This document shows, in pieces, positions 19,939 to 27,839 of a DNA stretch of 64,000 nucleotides (positions are counted from its first letter, which is position 1; each line of letters begins with the position of its first letter). The DNA is taken from the NCBI RefSeq assembly GCF_023008585.1, contig NZ_CP095390.1:620001-684000 (forward strand), read 5' to 3'. Made by a program: the position numbers and the translations under genes. Under the pieces are notes generated by a model. That model saw only the letters and a program-made list of their open reading frames with translations, was not told the origin of the DNA and ran no database searches. This DNA is from Natribaculum breve (GTDB lineage Archaea; Halobacteriota; Halobacteria; Halobacteriales; Natrialbaceae).

Positions 19939-22035
19939 ATGGGAAGGTTATCGGAGCTGTTTGCACCCGAGACGGTCGCCGTGGTCGGCGCGACCGACCG
20001 CGAGGGATCCGTCGGCCGGGCGATCCTCGAGAACCTCCGTGCGGACTTCGAGGGCGAGGTCGTCCCCGTCAACCCCGACCGCGACGAACTGCTGGGGATG
20101 ACGTGTTACCCCGACGTCGCGAGCGCGCCACCGATCGATCTCGCGGTGGTCGTCGTTCCGCCGCCCGTCGTCGTCGACGTCCTGGAGGAGATTGGCCAGG
20201 AAGGGATCGGACAGGTCGTCGTCATCACCGCCGGCTTCAGCGAGACTGGCGGCGAGGGTGCGACGCGAGAACGACGGTTGCGCGAACTCGCCGCGGAGTA
20301 CGACCTCGACGTCGTCGGTCCCAACAGCCTCGGCGTGATGAGCACTCCCGTCGGCATGAACGCCACGTTCGCACCCGAGAACGCACTCGAGGGGTCGATC
20401 TCCTTTATGAGCCAGTCGGGCGCGTTCGTCACGGCCGTCTTAGACTGGGCGAACGACCAGGAGATCGGCTTTCGCGACGTCGTCTCGCTCGGTAACAAGG
20501 CCGTCTTAGACGAGACGGACTTCGTCCGCGAGTGGGGCGACGACGACGGAACCGACGTCGTCATCGGCTACCTCGAGGGGATCGACGACGGCCGTGGATT
20601 CGTCGACGCGGCTCGCGAGGTCGTCGACGACACGCCGGTCGTCCTCGTGAAGGCGGGGCGGACCGACGCCGGCGCGCAGGCGGCGTCCTCGCACACGGGG
20701 GCGATCGCCGGCAGCGAGCGCGCCTACGAGGCCGGACTCGAGCAGGCCGGCGTCCTCCGGGCCCAGTCGGTCCAGGAACTGTTCGACTACGCCCGCGCGC
20801 TGTCGGGACTCGACGTCCCCGAGACCGACGGCGTCGCCGTCGTCACGAACGCGGGCGGCCCCGGCGTGTTGACGACCGACGCCGTCGGCGACTCCGGGCT
20901 GTCGATGGCCTCGTTCACCGACGAGACGGTCGACGAACTCGCCGACGCGATGCCGGCGGAGGCGAACGTCTACAACCCGGTCGACGTCATCGGCGACGCC
21001 GACGTCGAGCGATTCGAACGCGCACTCGACGTCGTCCTCTCGGACCCGAACGTCGGATCTGCGGTCGTCGTCAGCGCACCGACGGCGGTCCTCGAGTACG
21101 AGGACCTCGCGGAGATCGTCGTCGAGGAAAGCGAGACCCACGGCAAGCCGATCGTTCCCTGTCTGATGGGCGGCGAACGGACGGCCGCGCCGGCCGCGAT
21201 TTTGCGGGAAGGCGGGATCCCGAACTACTTCGACCCCGCACGGGCCGTCTCGGGACTCGACGCGCTTTCGGCGTACCGCGACGTCAGACGCCGCGAGGTC
21301 GACGAGCCGACGACGTTCGACGTCGACCGCGACCGCGCACGGGAGATCCTCGAGTGGGCGACCGAGCGCGAGGACAACCGGCTGGGCGTCGAGGCGATGG
21401 AACTGCTCGAGACCTACGGCATCCCGATTCCAGACGGCGAGGTCGTCGACGATCCGGCCGACGCGGTCGCCGTTGCCGAGTCGCTCGAGGGCGAGGTCGT
21501 CATGAAGATCGTCAGCCCGGACATCGCACACAAGATGGACATCGGCGGCGTCAAGATCGGCGTCCCCGACGACGAGGTGTACGACGCCTACGAGGACCTC
21601 GTCTCGCGGGCGCGAAACTACCAGCCCGACGCGCGATTGCTCGGCGTCCAGGTGCAAGAACGGGTCGACCTCGAGGGGACGACCGAGACCATCGTCGGGA
21701 TGAACCGCGACCCGCAGTTCGGTCCCCTCCTGCTGTTCGGCCTCGGTGGCATCTTCGTCGAGATCCTCGAGGACACCTCGGTTCGCGTGGCACCGATCGG
21801 CGACCGCGAGGCGAGCGCGATGGTCGAGGAGATCCGGGCGGCACCGCTGTTGCGCGGCGCACGCGGTCGCGAGCCGGCCGACGTCGACGCGCTCGTCGAG
21901 GCCATCCAGCGACTCTCCCAGCTCGTCACGGACTTCCCGGCGATCGTCGAACTCGACGTGAACCCGCTCGTCGCGGGCGCAGACGGCGTACAGGCACTCG
22001 ATCTCGTCATCACACTCGACACGGAGCAGCTATGA
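19939..22035 (+). CDS. acd: ADP-forming acetyl/acyl-CoA synthetase (fused alpha-beta)
   Basis: Single-chain ADP-forming acyl-CoA synthetase of 698 aa that makes ATP from acetyl-CoA or another acyl-CoA. Order: CoA-binding Rossmann domain (VAVVGATDREGSVGRAIL), succinyl-CoA-ligase-like domain with the phospho-His in SSHTGAIAGSE, and a C-terminal ATP-grasp domain (EVVMKIVSPDIAHKMDIGGV). A TATA-like CTTTAA lies about 30 bases before ATG 19939. In-frame GTG 19924 is less likely. The following gene overlaps it by ATGA, implying linked acyl metabolism. Confidence 0.93.
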   Translation: MGRLSELFAPETVAVVGATDREGSVGRAILENLRADFEGEVVPVNPDRDELLGMTCYPDVASAPPIDLAVVVVPPPVVVDVLEEIGQEGIGQVVVITAGFSETGGEGATRERRLRELAAEYDLDVVGPNSLGVMSTPVGMNATFAPENALEGSISFMSQSGAFVTAVLDWANDQEIGFRDVVSLGNKAVLDETDFVREWGDDDGTDVVIGYLEGIDDGRGFVDAAREVVDDTPVVLVKAGRTDAGAQAASSHTGAIAGSERAYEAGLEQAGVLRAQSVQELFDYARALSGLDVPETDGVAVVTNAGGPGVLTTDAVGDSGLSMASFTDETVDELADAMPAEANVYNPVDVIGDADVERFERALDVVLSDPNVGSAVVVSAPTAVLEYEDLAEIVVEESETHGKPIVPCLMGGERTAAPAAILREGGIPNYFDPARAVSGLDALSAYRDVRRREVDEPTTFDVDRDRAREILEWATEREDNRLGVEAMELLETYGIPIPDGEVVDDPADAVAVAESLEGEVVMKIVSPDIAHKMDIGGVKIGVPDDEVYDAYEDLVSRARNYQPDARLLGVQVQERVDLEGTTETIVGMNRDPQFGPLLLFGLGGIFVEILEDTSVRVAPIGDREASAMVEEIRAAPLLRGARGREPADVDALVEAIQRLSQLVTDFPAIVELDVNPLVAGADGVQALDLVITLDTEQL

Positions 22036-23087
22036 ACACACTCGTTACGTCACTGGAAGAGAGCACCGGCAAGACGGCGGTGGCGCTCGCGCTCGCGCGA
22101 CTGGCCCGCGAGGACGGCGACAGCGTCGGCTACATGAAACCGAAGGGAACGCGACTCGAGAGCACCGTCGGCAAGACCTTAGACGAGGATCCGCTGCTCG
22201 CCCGCGAACTGCTCGGACTCGACGCGGACGTCGCGGACCTGGAGCCCGTCGTCTACTCGCCGACGTTCATCGAGCAGGCGATCCGCGGCCGCGAGGATCC
22301 CGACGCCCTCCGCGAGCGCGTCCGCGAGGCGTTCGAGACGCTCGCCGACGGGACCGACCGGATGCTCCTCGAGGGCGGGGGGCGGCTCGACCTCGGCGGC
22401 ATCGTCGACCTCACGGACCCCGACGTCGCCGAACTGCTCGACGCCCGCGTGCTGTTGATCGCGCCGTACGAGACCCCGGCGGACGTCGACGACGTCCTCG
22501 CCGCGGCCCGGCCGTTCGGCGACCGCCTCGACGGCGTCCTGTTCAACAACGTCGCCGACGCCGCGTTCGACCAGCTCGAGACCGACGTCGTGCCCTTCCT
22601 CGAGGGTAAAGGCGTCCCGGTCCACGGCGTCTTGCCGCGAGAGCGGACGCTGGCCGGCGTCACCGCCGCCGAACTGGCCGACGAACTCGGTGCGACGGCG
22701 CTCGTCGAGGAGGGTCTCGACGCGTACGTCGAACGGTTCAGCGTCGGCGCGATGGGCGGCGATAGCGCCTTGCGTCACTTCCGGCGGACCAAAAACGCCG
22801 CGGTCATCACCGGTGGCGACCGCGCCGACGTTCACACGGCCGCACTCGAGGCCCCCGGCGTTCGCTGTCTCATCCTCACCGGCGGCCACCGACCCTCGAG
22901 TGCCGTCCTCGGCAAGGCCGCAGAGAAGGAGGTGCCGATCCTGATGGTACAGACGGATACGCTCACGACGATCGAACGCGCCGAAGACGTCGTTCGCAGC
23001 GGCCGGACGCGGGACGAACGGACCGTCGACGAGATGGAGTCGCTGCTGTCCGATCACGCGAACCTCGAGGCGATCCTCCGTCGCTGA
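22032..23087 (+). CDS. BioD-like/DRTGG-domain protein (phosphotransacetylase-family N-terminal type)
   Basis: A 351-aa protein lacking the Pta catalytic domain. It starts with a P-loop dethiobiotin-synthetase-like domain (SLEESTGKTAVALALARLAR, then LLEGGGRLDLGG) and ends with a DRTGG-type domain (KNAAVITGGDRADVHTAALE, then LILTGGHRPSSAVLG). It overlaps the acyl-CoA synthetase stop (ATGA), so the two are made together. It may regulate or sense acyl-phosphate or nucleotide state in acetate metabolism; this is inference. Confidence 0.85.
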   Translation: MNTLVTSLEESTGKTAVALALARLAREDGDSVGYMKPKGTRLESTVGKTLDEDPLLARELLGLDADVADLEPVVYSPTFIEQAIRGREDPDALRERVREAFETLADGTDRMLLEGGGRLDLGGIVDLTDPDVAELLDARVLLIAPYETPADVDDVLAAARPFGDRLDGVLFNNVADAAFDQLETDVVPFLEGKGVPVHGVLPRERTLAGVTAAELADELGATALVEEGLDAYVERFSVGAMGGDSALRHFRRTKNAAVITGGDRADVHTAALEAPGVRCLILTGGHRPSSAVLGKAAEKEVPILMVQTDTLTTIERAEDVVRSGRTRDERTVDEMESLLSDHANLEAILRR

Positions 23088-23471
23088 CGCTACTGGACAA
23101 ACCGATTCACACATCGTCGGATCGCACTCGAACGGCCGTCGCCGCTGGTGACGGCCCGTGAGACGCGATCGCGTATGCACTGACCGGGTAGTATCAGACG
23201 TCCGACTGGAGTCAAACGACGTGTCTGGCGAGTACAGTAACGCGAGCGGGTCGTAGGGCAGCCGACCCGCCGGTATGCGCCGGTTGTCAGAGGCACCCCG
23301 GCGTTCGACGAGACGCCATCCATCGATATATCCTCACCCTTCGCACTCTCGCTCTCCTCTTGAACGATTGTATAAAAGGTTTTCCATCATTTAAGAAGAC
23401 AGCGCGACGTTCACGATTCGCTGAACGTCGTCTGACCAAGAATTAATAGTTTGCCTGTCGTGGAGCCAGAC
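23088..23471 (+). other. 384-bp gap with two TATA elements and an operator-like inverted repeat
   Basis: No coding signal is seen. Features: a hairpin GCGGGTC...GACCCGC near 23250-23274, a strong TATA-like TTGTATAAAAGG near 23367-23380, an inverted repeat at 23406-23429, and a second TATA-like ATTAATAG near 23442-23449. The last is about 25-30 bases before the PRC-barrel ATG. Confidence 0.55.
23406..23429. promoter_or_regulatory. Perfect 8-bp inverted repeat upstream of the PRC-barrel gene
   Basis: GACGTTCA (23406-23413) and TGAACGTC (23422-23429) are perfect reverse complements separated by 8 bp. The site lies just upstream of the proximal TATA element, a usual position for an archaeal activator or repressor. 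Confidence 0.45.
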
Positions 23472-23762
23472 ATGGACGACACACCACAGGAGATCACGTC
23501 GCTCGTCGGACGGGAGGTCTACTCGAACAACGGCGTCTTCGTCGGCGAAGTCGAAGATCTGCGTCTCGACGTCGACGGCGAAGCCGTCACCGGACTTGCA
23601 CTCGGTGGCCTGAATCCGGAACTGTTCGCCGACAACGACGATCACGTCGGCATCATCGTCCCCTACCGGTGGGTACGGGCCGTCGGCGACATCGTTCTGG
23701 TCAACGACGTGGTCGAACGCGTTCGCGAACCGGACGAAGAGACGGAAGAGATCGTCGCCTGA
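23472..23762 (+). CDS. cdpB1: PRC-barrel protein, probably cell-division protein CdpB1
   Basis: Small beta-barrel protein of 96 aa. The PRC-barrel fold is seen as EITSLVGREVYSNNGVFVGE, then VEDLRLDVDGEAVTGLALGG. The ATG at 23472 fits the TATA spacing; an upstream TTG does not. Small PRC-barrel proteins of this type (CdpB1/CdpB2 in Haloferax) link SepF to the division machinery; the identity and its neighbour, a TrkA-N/DHH gene, match my recollection of the cdpB1 locus but were not verified. It is convergent with that DHH gene. Confidence 0.8.
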   Translation: MDDTPQEITSLVGREVYSNNGVFVGEVEDLRLDVDGEAVTGLALGGLNPELFADNDDHVGIIVPYRWVRAVGDIVLVNDVVERVREPDEETEEIVA

Positions 23763-23848
23763 GACGGACCGCTGTCCGTCCGTCCCGCAGCGACCGCCCG
23801 GCGGAACGCGGTCGCTGCGGACGATCGGGACAGCAGGCCGTACGAATC
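23761..23848. repeat. Palindromic intergenic element, subfamily A, copy 1
   Basis: An imperfect inverted repeat of about 88 bp filling the convergent gap between the PRC-barrel and DHH genes. The arms are GACGGACCGCTGTCC and, read on the minus strand, GTACGGCCTGCTGTCC. The central stem is CCGCAGCGACC pairing with GGTCGCTGCGG. It is related to copies at 36.2, 36.4, 43.9 and 46.0 kb. Confidence 0.7.
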
Positions 23849-23885
23849 GGGGGCACGACCACGACCGTCGCGCCGTTCTCCTCGA

Positions 23886-25334
23886 TTAGCTCCCGTTCGA
23901 CCCTTCGCTTCCCTCGACGCCCATCGCGTCGAACAGCGTCCGCTTTACCGCCTCCTCGGTGAGCTCGAGGAGCGTCTCGCGGGTGTCGTCGGAGATCTCG
24001 ATGCCGGTGAAGATGCCCAGCGGGATCTCGGCGCTCGCCTGCGTCGAGTGACCCGCCGTCTCGCCGATGTCGCCGTAGGCGTCTTCCAGGACGTTGCCGA
24101 TGTTCATCCGGATGTCTTTCGACCGCGCCGCGAGGAAGATCGTCTCGTCTGCGATGCCGAAGACCGCCGTCGTCGTCACGCCCTCGAGGTCGAGCAGGTG
24201 GTTGGCCGCCTGCGTCAACGCCTCGCGCCCGCGGACGAAACCGGCGTTCGAGACCAGGTGACTGCCCTGTACGTCGCGGTTGGCGATCGCCTCGGCGAGG
24301 ACGTCGAGCGTCTCGGGTGACATCGACGGGGACTCGACCTGTTCTAACGTGTCGTGGTTCGCGAACGGGTAGAGGTAGGCAGCGGCGGTGAGGTCGGCGG
24401 GGGTCGTATCGCGCTTGAAGTCGAGCGTCTCCGCACGGATGCCATAGAGCAGGGCCGTCGCCACTTCCTCGGAGACGTTGACGTCGAACTCCTGGATGTA
24501 CTTCGTCATGATCGTCGACGTCGAGGACATGTTCGGTCGGATGTCGACGAACGCCGGGTCGTACCCCTCCGCAGGCTCGTTGTGGTCGACGATGATGTCG
24601 ACCTCGAGGTCCATCTCGCCGGAGGTGGCGTGGTCGACGAGCGCGACCACGTCGTAGACAGACCGGTCGTCGACCTCCTCCCACTGCAGGAGTTCGATCC
24701 CCAGCAGGTTGACGAACGCCCGGTTCTCCTGGTGGCCGATGTCGCCGAGGTAGACGATGTCCGACTCGACGTCGAGGTGATCCGCGATCGCCTGCAAGGC
24801 CGCTGCGCTGGCGATCGAGTCCGGATCGGGATTGTCCTGCGTGACGATCGCCAGCCGCCCCGACGTCTCCTCGAGTAACTCCGCGAGCTTGCTGGCGTTG
24901 TACTCGAGTTCACCCGACTCGAGTGCCCGCAGTGCGGAGTCGGCGATCACGGCGGAGGGGTTGATGACGATGTCCGCGCCGAGCTCCTCGAGTTCGTCGC
25001 CGGAGACGGGATCGCTCGCTCGAGCGACGACGAACTGATCGCCGTTTTCGTTTCGGATGTGTTCGACGGCCCGTTTGTTGGCCTCGACGTCGGACGCGAG
25101 GATGAGGACGACGCTCCGGTCGGCGACCAGTTCGGCGGCCTCCTTCTGGCGGATGTCGGCGGTGCGCGCGTCAAGGTCCTGATCTCGGAGCGATTCGACG
25201 CGGCTCTCGTCGCGGTCGACGATGAGGACGTCCTTTCCCTCCTCGGCGAGTTCTTCCGCGACGGCGTAGCCGACGCTGCCACACCCGAGAATGGCGTAGT
25301 CGGAGATCGACGAGATCGTAGCCCCCGTACTCAT
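23886..25334 (-). CDS. DHH-family phosphoesterase with N-terminal TrkA-N domain
   Basis: A 482-aa protein with a Rossmann NAD-binding TrkA-N domain (YAILGCGSVGYAVAEELAEE, residues about 10-140) followed by a DHH/DHHA1 phosphoesterase. Metal motifs are DNPDPDSIASA and VDIIVDHNE. The latter gives DHN where many relatives have DHH. The C-terminal segment GHSTQASAEIPLG replaces the usual GGH..AAG. Such proteins cleave small nucleotides or nanoRNA; the TrkA-N part hints at potassium or c-di-AMP signalling, which is inference. The ATG at 25334 begins MSTGATISSISDYAIL. Confidence 0.92.
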   Translation of the reverse strand: MSTGATISSISDYAILGCGSVGYAVAEELAEEGKDVLIVDRDESRVESLRDQDLDARTADIRQKEAAELVADRSVVLILASDVEANKRAVEHIRNENGDQFVVARASDPVSGDELEELGADIVINPSAVIADSALRALESGELEYNASKLAELLEETSGRLAIVTQDNPDPDSIASAAALQAIADHLDVESDIVYLGDIGHQENRAFVNLLGIELLQWEEVDDRSVYDVVALVDHATSGEMDLEVDIIVDHNEPAEGYDPAFVDIRPNMSSTSTIMTKYIQEFDVNVSEEVATALLYGIRAETLDFKRDTTPADLTAAAYLYPFANHDTLEQVESPSMSPETLDVLAEAIANRDVQGSHLVSNAGFVRGREALTQAANHLLDLEGVTTTAVFGIADETIFLAARSKDIRMNIGNVLEDAYGDIGETAGHSTQASAEIPLGIFTGIEISDDTRETLLELTEEAVKRTLFDAMGVEGSEGSNGS

Positions 25335-25461
25335 GTGAGCAATCGGTTGAACCCAGCGCACTTAACGCTCCCGAAGACTGTTACGTTTTTGTGTGGTCGT
25401 CAAGAAGACCACGGGACGTGATGGGTTTGTGGTGTCCTCGCAGGCCGCGTTCTAAACAAAA

Positions 25462-25470
25462 CCTATATCA
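25462..25470 (+). promoter_or_regulatory. TATA box of tRNA-Lys
   Basis: CCTATATCA is centred about 31 bases before the tRNA 5' end, the normal position for an archaeal promoter. Confidence 0.6.
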
Positions 25471-25496
25471 ACGCCCGCCGGAAAAGTGCAGGTGTA

Positions 25497-25570
25497 GGGC
25501 CGGTAGCTCAGTTAGGCAGAGCGTCTGACTCTTAATCAGACGGTCGCGTGTTCAAATCGCGCCCGGCCCG
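25497..25570 (+). tRNA. tRNA-Lys (CTT anticodon)
   Basis: A 74-nt cloverleaf. The acceptor stem is GGGCCGG paired with CCGGCCC, with discriminator G. The D arm is TAGCTCAGTTAGGCAGAGC, the anticodon stem TCTGA/TCAGA encloses loop CTCTTAA with anticodon CTT, and the T arm has loop TTCAAATC. The 3' CCA is not encoded. The 3' half is duplicated downstream. Confidence 0.97.
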
Positions 25571-25654
25571 TGCAACGAACTGGTGAGCGCAGCGAGCCAG
25601 TGAGTGAACCGGCAGGCACGATTTGAACACAGGGAACAGCTTCGCTGCGACCGT

Positions 25655-25677
25655 GTGTTCAAATCGCGCCCGGCCCG
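25655..25677 (+). repeat. Direct repeat of tRNA-Lys 3' end (copy 2)
   Basis: A 23-bp exact copy of tRNA positions 25548-25570, from the T arm to the discriminator. An inverted partner, CGATTTGAACAC at 25619-25630, precedes it. This is the form of an att site left by tRNA-targeting integrases. Confidence 0.85.
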
Positions 25678-25791
25678 CTTCTCACCGCGAGCAAGTCCGC
25701 GAGCGGCGAGCATCGGATCCGAAGCGATTTGAACTAGACGAGTCGCAGCCCGTGAGCGAGCGCAGCGAGCGAACTGGAACGTCTCGGCGTA

Positions 25792-25813
25792 GTTCATAAT
25801 CGCGCCCGGCCCG
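25792..25813 (+). repeat. Diverged repeat of tRNA-Lys 3' end (copy 3)
   Basis: GTTCATAATCGCGCCCGGCC followed by CG; it matches the tRNA 3' end apart from a change in the T loop. An inverted partner CGATTTGAAC lies at 25725-25734. The divergence suggests an older event than copy 2. Confidence 0.75.
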
Positions 25814-25946
25814 TACTCTCGACGCTCGAGTCGGAACGCGTGGCGAGGACGGATCTCGAGTGACACGTCCCTGAATGCCACGCGACTCGAGGAGCGACGA
25901 CGGACGGACGATCAGAGTTAAGGTTCGTGACGATTACCCTCGTCTC

Positions 25947-26711
25947 ATGCACGTCGACAACGACGATGGGGTGTTGCGGATCACGTTCGATCGGCCGGAC
26001 GTGATGAACGCGTTCTCGACCGAGACGGCAGAGGAGTTCGCCGACGCCGTCGCGAGCGCCGATCCCGACGACCACCACGCCGTCGTCCTCACGGGTGAGG
26101 GCGACGCCTTCAGCGCCGGCGGCGACATCCAGGCGATGGCCGAACGCAGGGAAGGCCCGCAGGAAGCGTACGAGCGCATCGGCGAGACGTTCGGCCGCGT
26201 CGTCGAGGAGATGTTCGAGTGTCCCGTCCCGATCGTCGCGAAGGTAAACGGCGACGCGGTCGGCGCGGGGCTGGCGATCGTGGCGCTCTCGGACTTCGCC
26301 TACGCCGCCGAGGAGGCGACGTTCTCCTGTGCGTTCGTCCGGGTCGGCCTCGTGCCGGATACGGGTGGGACGTTCCTCCTCCCGCAGCTCGTCGGGTTGC
26401 GAACCGCCAAGCGGCTCGCGTTCACCGGCGAGTTCGTCTCGGCCGAGACGGCGGCGGAACTCGATCTGATCAACGAGGCCGTCGCGACCGCGGACCTCGA
26501 CGAGCGCGTCGCGGAGACGGTCGATCGACTGCGCCGGCGACCGACGGAGACGATCGGGCTGATGAAACAGGCGATGCACGAGAACCTCGGCCGCCACTGG
26601 TCCGAGGCGCTCGATTACGAGAACCTGATGCAGGTACAGGCGTACATGTCCGATTCTCACGAGGAGGGCGTCGAGGCGTTCCTCGAGGGCCGACAGCCCG
26701 ATTTCGACTGA
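25947..26711 (+). CDS. Enoyl-CoA hydratase/isomerase family protein
   Basis: Crotonase-superfamily enzyme of 254 aa. Oxyanion-hole segments are GEGDAFSAGGDIQAM and VGAGLAIVALSDFAYA. The motif CAFVRVGLVPDTGGTFLLP, with Asp after Pro, resembles PaaG-type isomerases more than classical hydratases, which have Glu nearby. It probably acts on fatty or aromatic acyl-CoA thioesters. The start at ATG 25947 has a TATA-like AGTTAAGG about 30 bases upstream. Confidence 0.9.
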   Translation: MHVDNDDGVLRITFDRPDVMNAFSTETAEEFADAVASADPDDHHAVVLTGEGDAFSAGGDIQAMAERREGPQEAYERIGETFGRVVEEMFECPVPIVAKVNGDAVGAGLAIVALSDFAYAAEEATFSCAFVRVGLVPDTGGTFLLPQLVGLRTAKRLAFTGEFVSAETAAELDLINEAVATADLDERVAETVDRLRRRPTETIGLMKQAMHENLGRHWSEALDYENLMQVQAYMSDSHEEGVEAFLEGRQPDFD

Positions 26712-26848
26712 TCGCCCCGGCTCGAGGGAGCGAGCGGCCAGAAGCGGGTGCGACGGCGTCGGTTCGGCAGTCGGCGCTCGAGCGCGCCGTCGGCCCCGCA
26801 CCTGCAGGCCACACTGGTTTTGCCGAGTTTCGCTTTGTCTCGGATGCA

Positions 26849-27121
26849 ATGTCCGCAATGTTCACCGACGACGACGTCGGCAAGCCAGTCGTGAACGCGA
26901 GCGGTGACCAGATCGGCATCGTCTCGGCGGTGGAACACGGGACGCCGCGGATCGAGCCGGATCCGGGGACGATCGACACGGTCAAGGCGAAACTCGGCTG
27001 GGAAGAGATGGACGAGGAGACGTACCCGTTGCAAGAACAGGCCGTCGACCGCGTCACAGACGACGAGATCCGACTCAAGGGCGACCTCTCCGGCGTCGGC
27101 GGGACGGATACCGGGCTGTAA
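26849..27121 (+). CDS. Small PRC-barrel-like haloarchaeal protein (paralog 1)
   Basis: A 90-aa acidic protein. The N-terminal DDDVGKPVVNASGDQIGIVS is PRC-barrel-like, followed by PRIEPDPGTIDTVKAKLGWE and a closing AVDRVTDDEIRLKGDL. The next gene encodes a clear paralog. The start at ATG 26849 was used; the nearby in-frame ATG at 26858 is possible. No function is known. Confidence 0.8.
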   Translation: MSAMFTDDDVGKPVVNASGDQIGIVSAVEHGTPRIEPDPGTIDTVKAKLGWEEMDEETYPLQEQAVDRVTDDEIRLKGDLSGVGGTDTGL

Positions 27122-27225
27122 GCCGAAACGAGTCCTGTTTTTGCGACGAGTCACGACGACGCATCGGCTCGACCGGCCTGTGCAGGCAACTGTTGCTTGG
27201 CACCGGTCGCGTACTCTCTAGTGCT

Positions 27226-27717
27226 ATGTCAGCACGACTTTCGGACGACGACGTCGGGAAGCCGGTCGTGAACGCGAACGGCGAACGGATCGGGACGGTC
27301 GCGACCGCCGAAGGCGACGCGGTTCGCGTCGACCCGGACACCGGACTGACCGAGACGATCAAAGCGGCGCTGGGCTGGTCGGAGCCGTCGACCCGATCGT
27401 ACGTCCTCGACGAGGACGCCGTCGAACGAGTCACGGACGACGAAGTCCGGCTGAAAGGGAGCGAGCCACCCGAAGCGGATCGATCGACACGGGGCGACAA
27501 GAGCGGACCTGCGACGGACGAGGAGACTACCCCGGACAGCAGATCCGGCATCTTCGACCCGGATCGTCGCGAGCCCAGTGCGGGCGACCTCGAGTCCGAA
27601 CGCGAGGTCGACTCCGGGGACGCGATCGGTCGCGAGGACCGTCACGAGACGAAACCCGCAGACGACCGCGCCGGGGACGTCGACGCGGAGGACGACGAGG
27701 ACGATCCGTCCTCGTAA
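27226..27717 (+). CDS. PRC-barrel-like paralog 2 with acidic tail
   Basis: A 163-aa protein whose first 85 residues are paralogous to the preceding gene (SDDDVGKPVVNANGERIGTV, then AVERVTDDEVRLKG). An added tail of about 75 residues is Asp/Glu/Arg-rich and probably disordered (ends DVDAEDDEDDPSS). The tail appears unique to this copy. The two genes are 104 bp apart on one strand and presumably arose by tandem duplication. Confidence 0.8.
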   Translation: MSARLSDDDVGKPVVNANGERIGTVATAEGDAVRVDPDTGLTETIKAALGWSEPSTRSYVLDEDAVERVTDDEVRLKGSEPPEADRSTRGDKSGPATDEETTPDSRSGIFDPDRREPSAGDLESEREVDSGDAIGREDRHETKPADDRAGDVDAEDDEDDPSS

Positions 27718-27839
27718 ACGAAGCGTCGGACTCGAGAGACCGACACTCGAGTCTCAGTGGGTTCGCCGACTCGAGCGTTCGCGAGAGCGCGACCCGTCTG
27801 CGTCAGGTACATGACGCTCGCTCACAGAGTGGCGAGTGA

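Larger units (their letters stand above)
25571..25946. other. 376-bp gap made largely of tRNA-end repeats
   Basis: It contains two direct copies of the tRNA-Lys 3' end and inverted T-loop copies, separated by low-complexity GAGCGCAGCGAGC stretches. No gene is visible. It ends with a TATA-like AGTTAAGG before the crotonase gene. Confidence 0.7.

Noticed and set aside
20532..22031. Upstream extension of the BioD-like gene in frame
   Set aside because: It runs through the acyl-CoA synthetase gene in another frame and is Arg-rich; the true start is the ATGA overlap at 22032.
25571..25800. A second tRNA gene downstream of tRNA-Lys
   Set aside because: Only the T arm and acceptor 3' strand are repeated; there is no D arm or anticodon arm, so these are partial copies.
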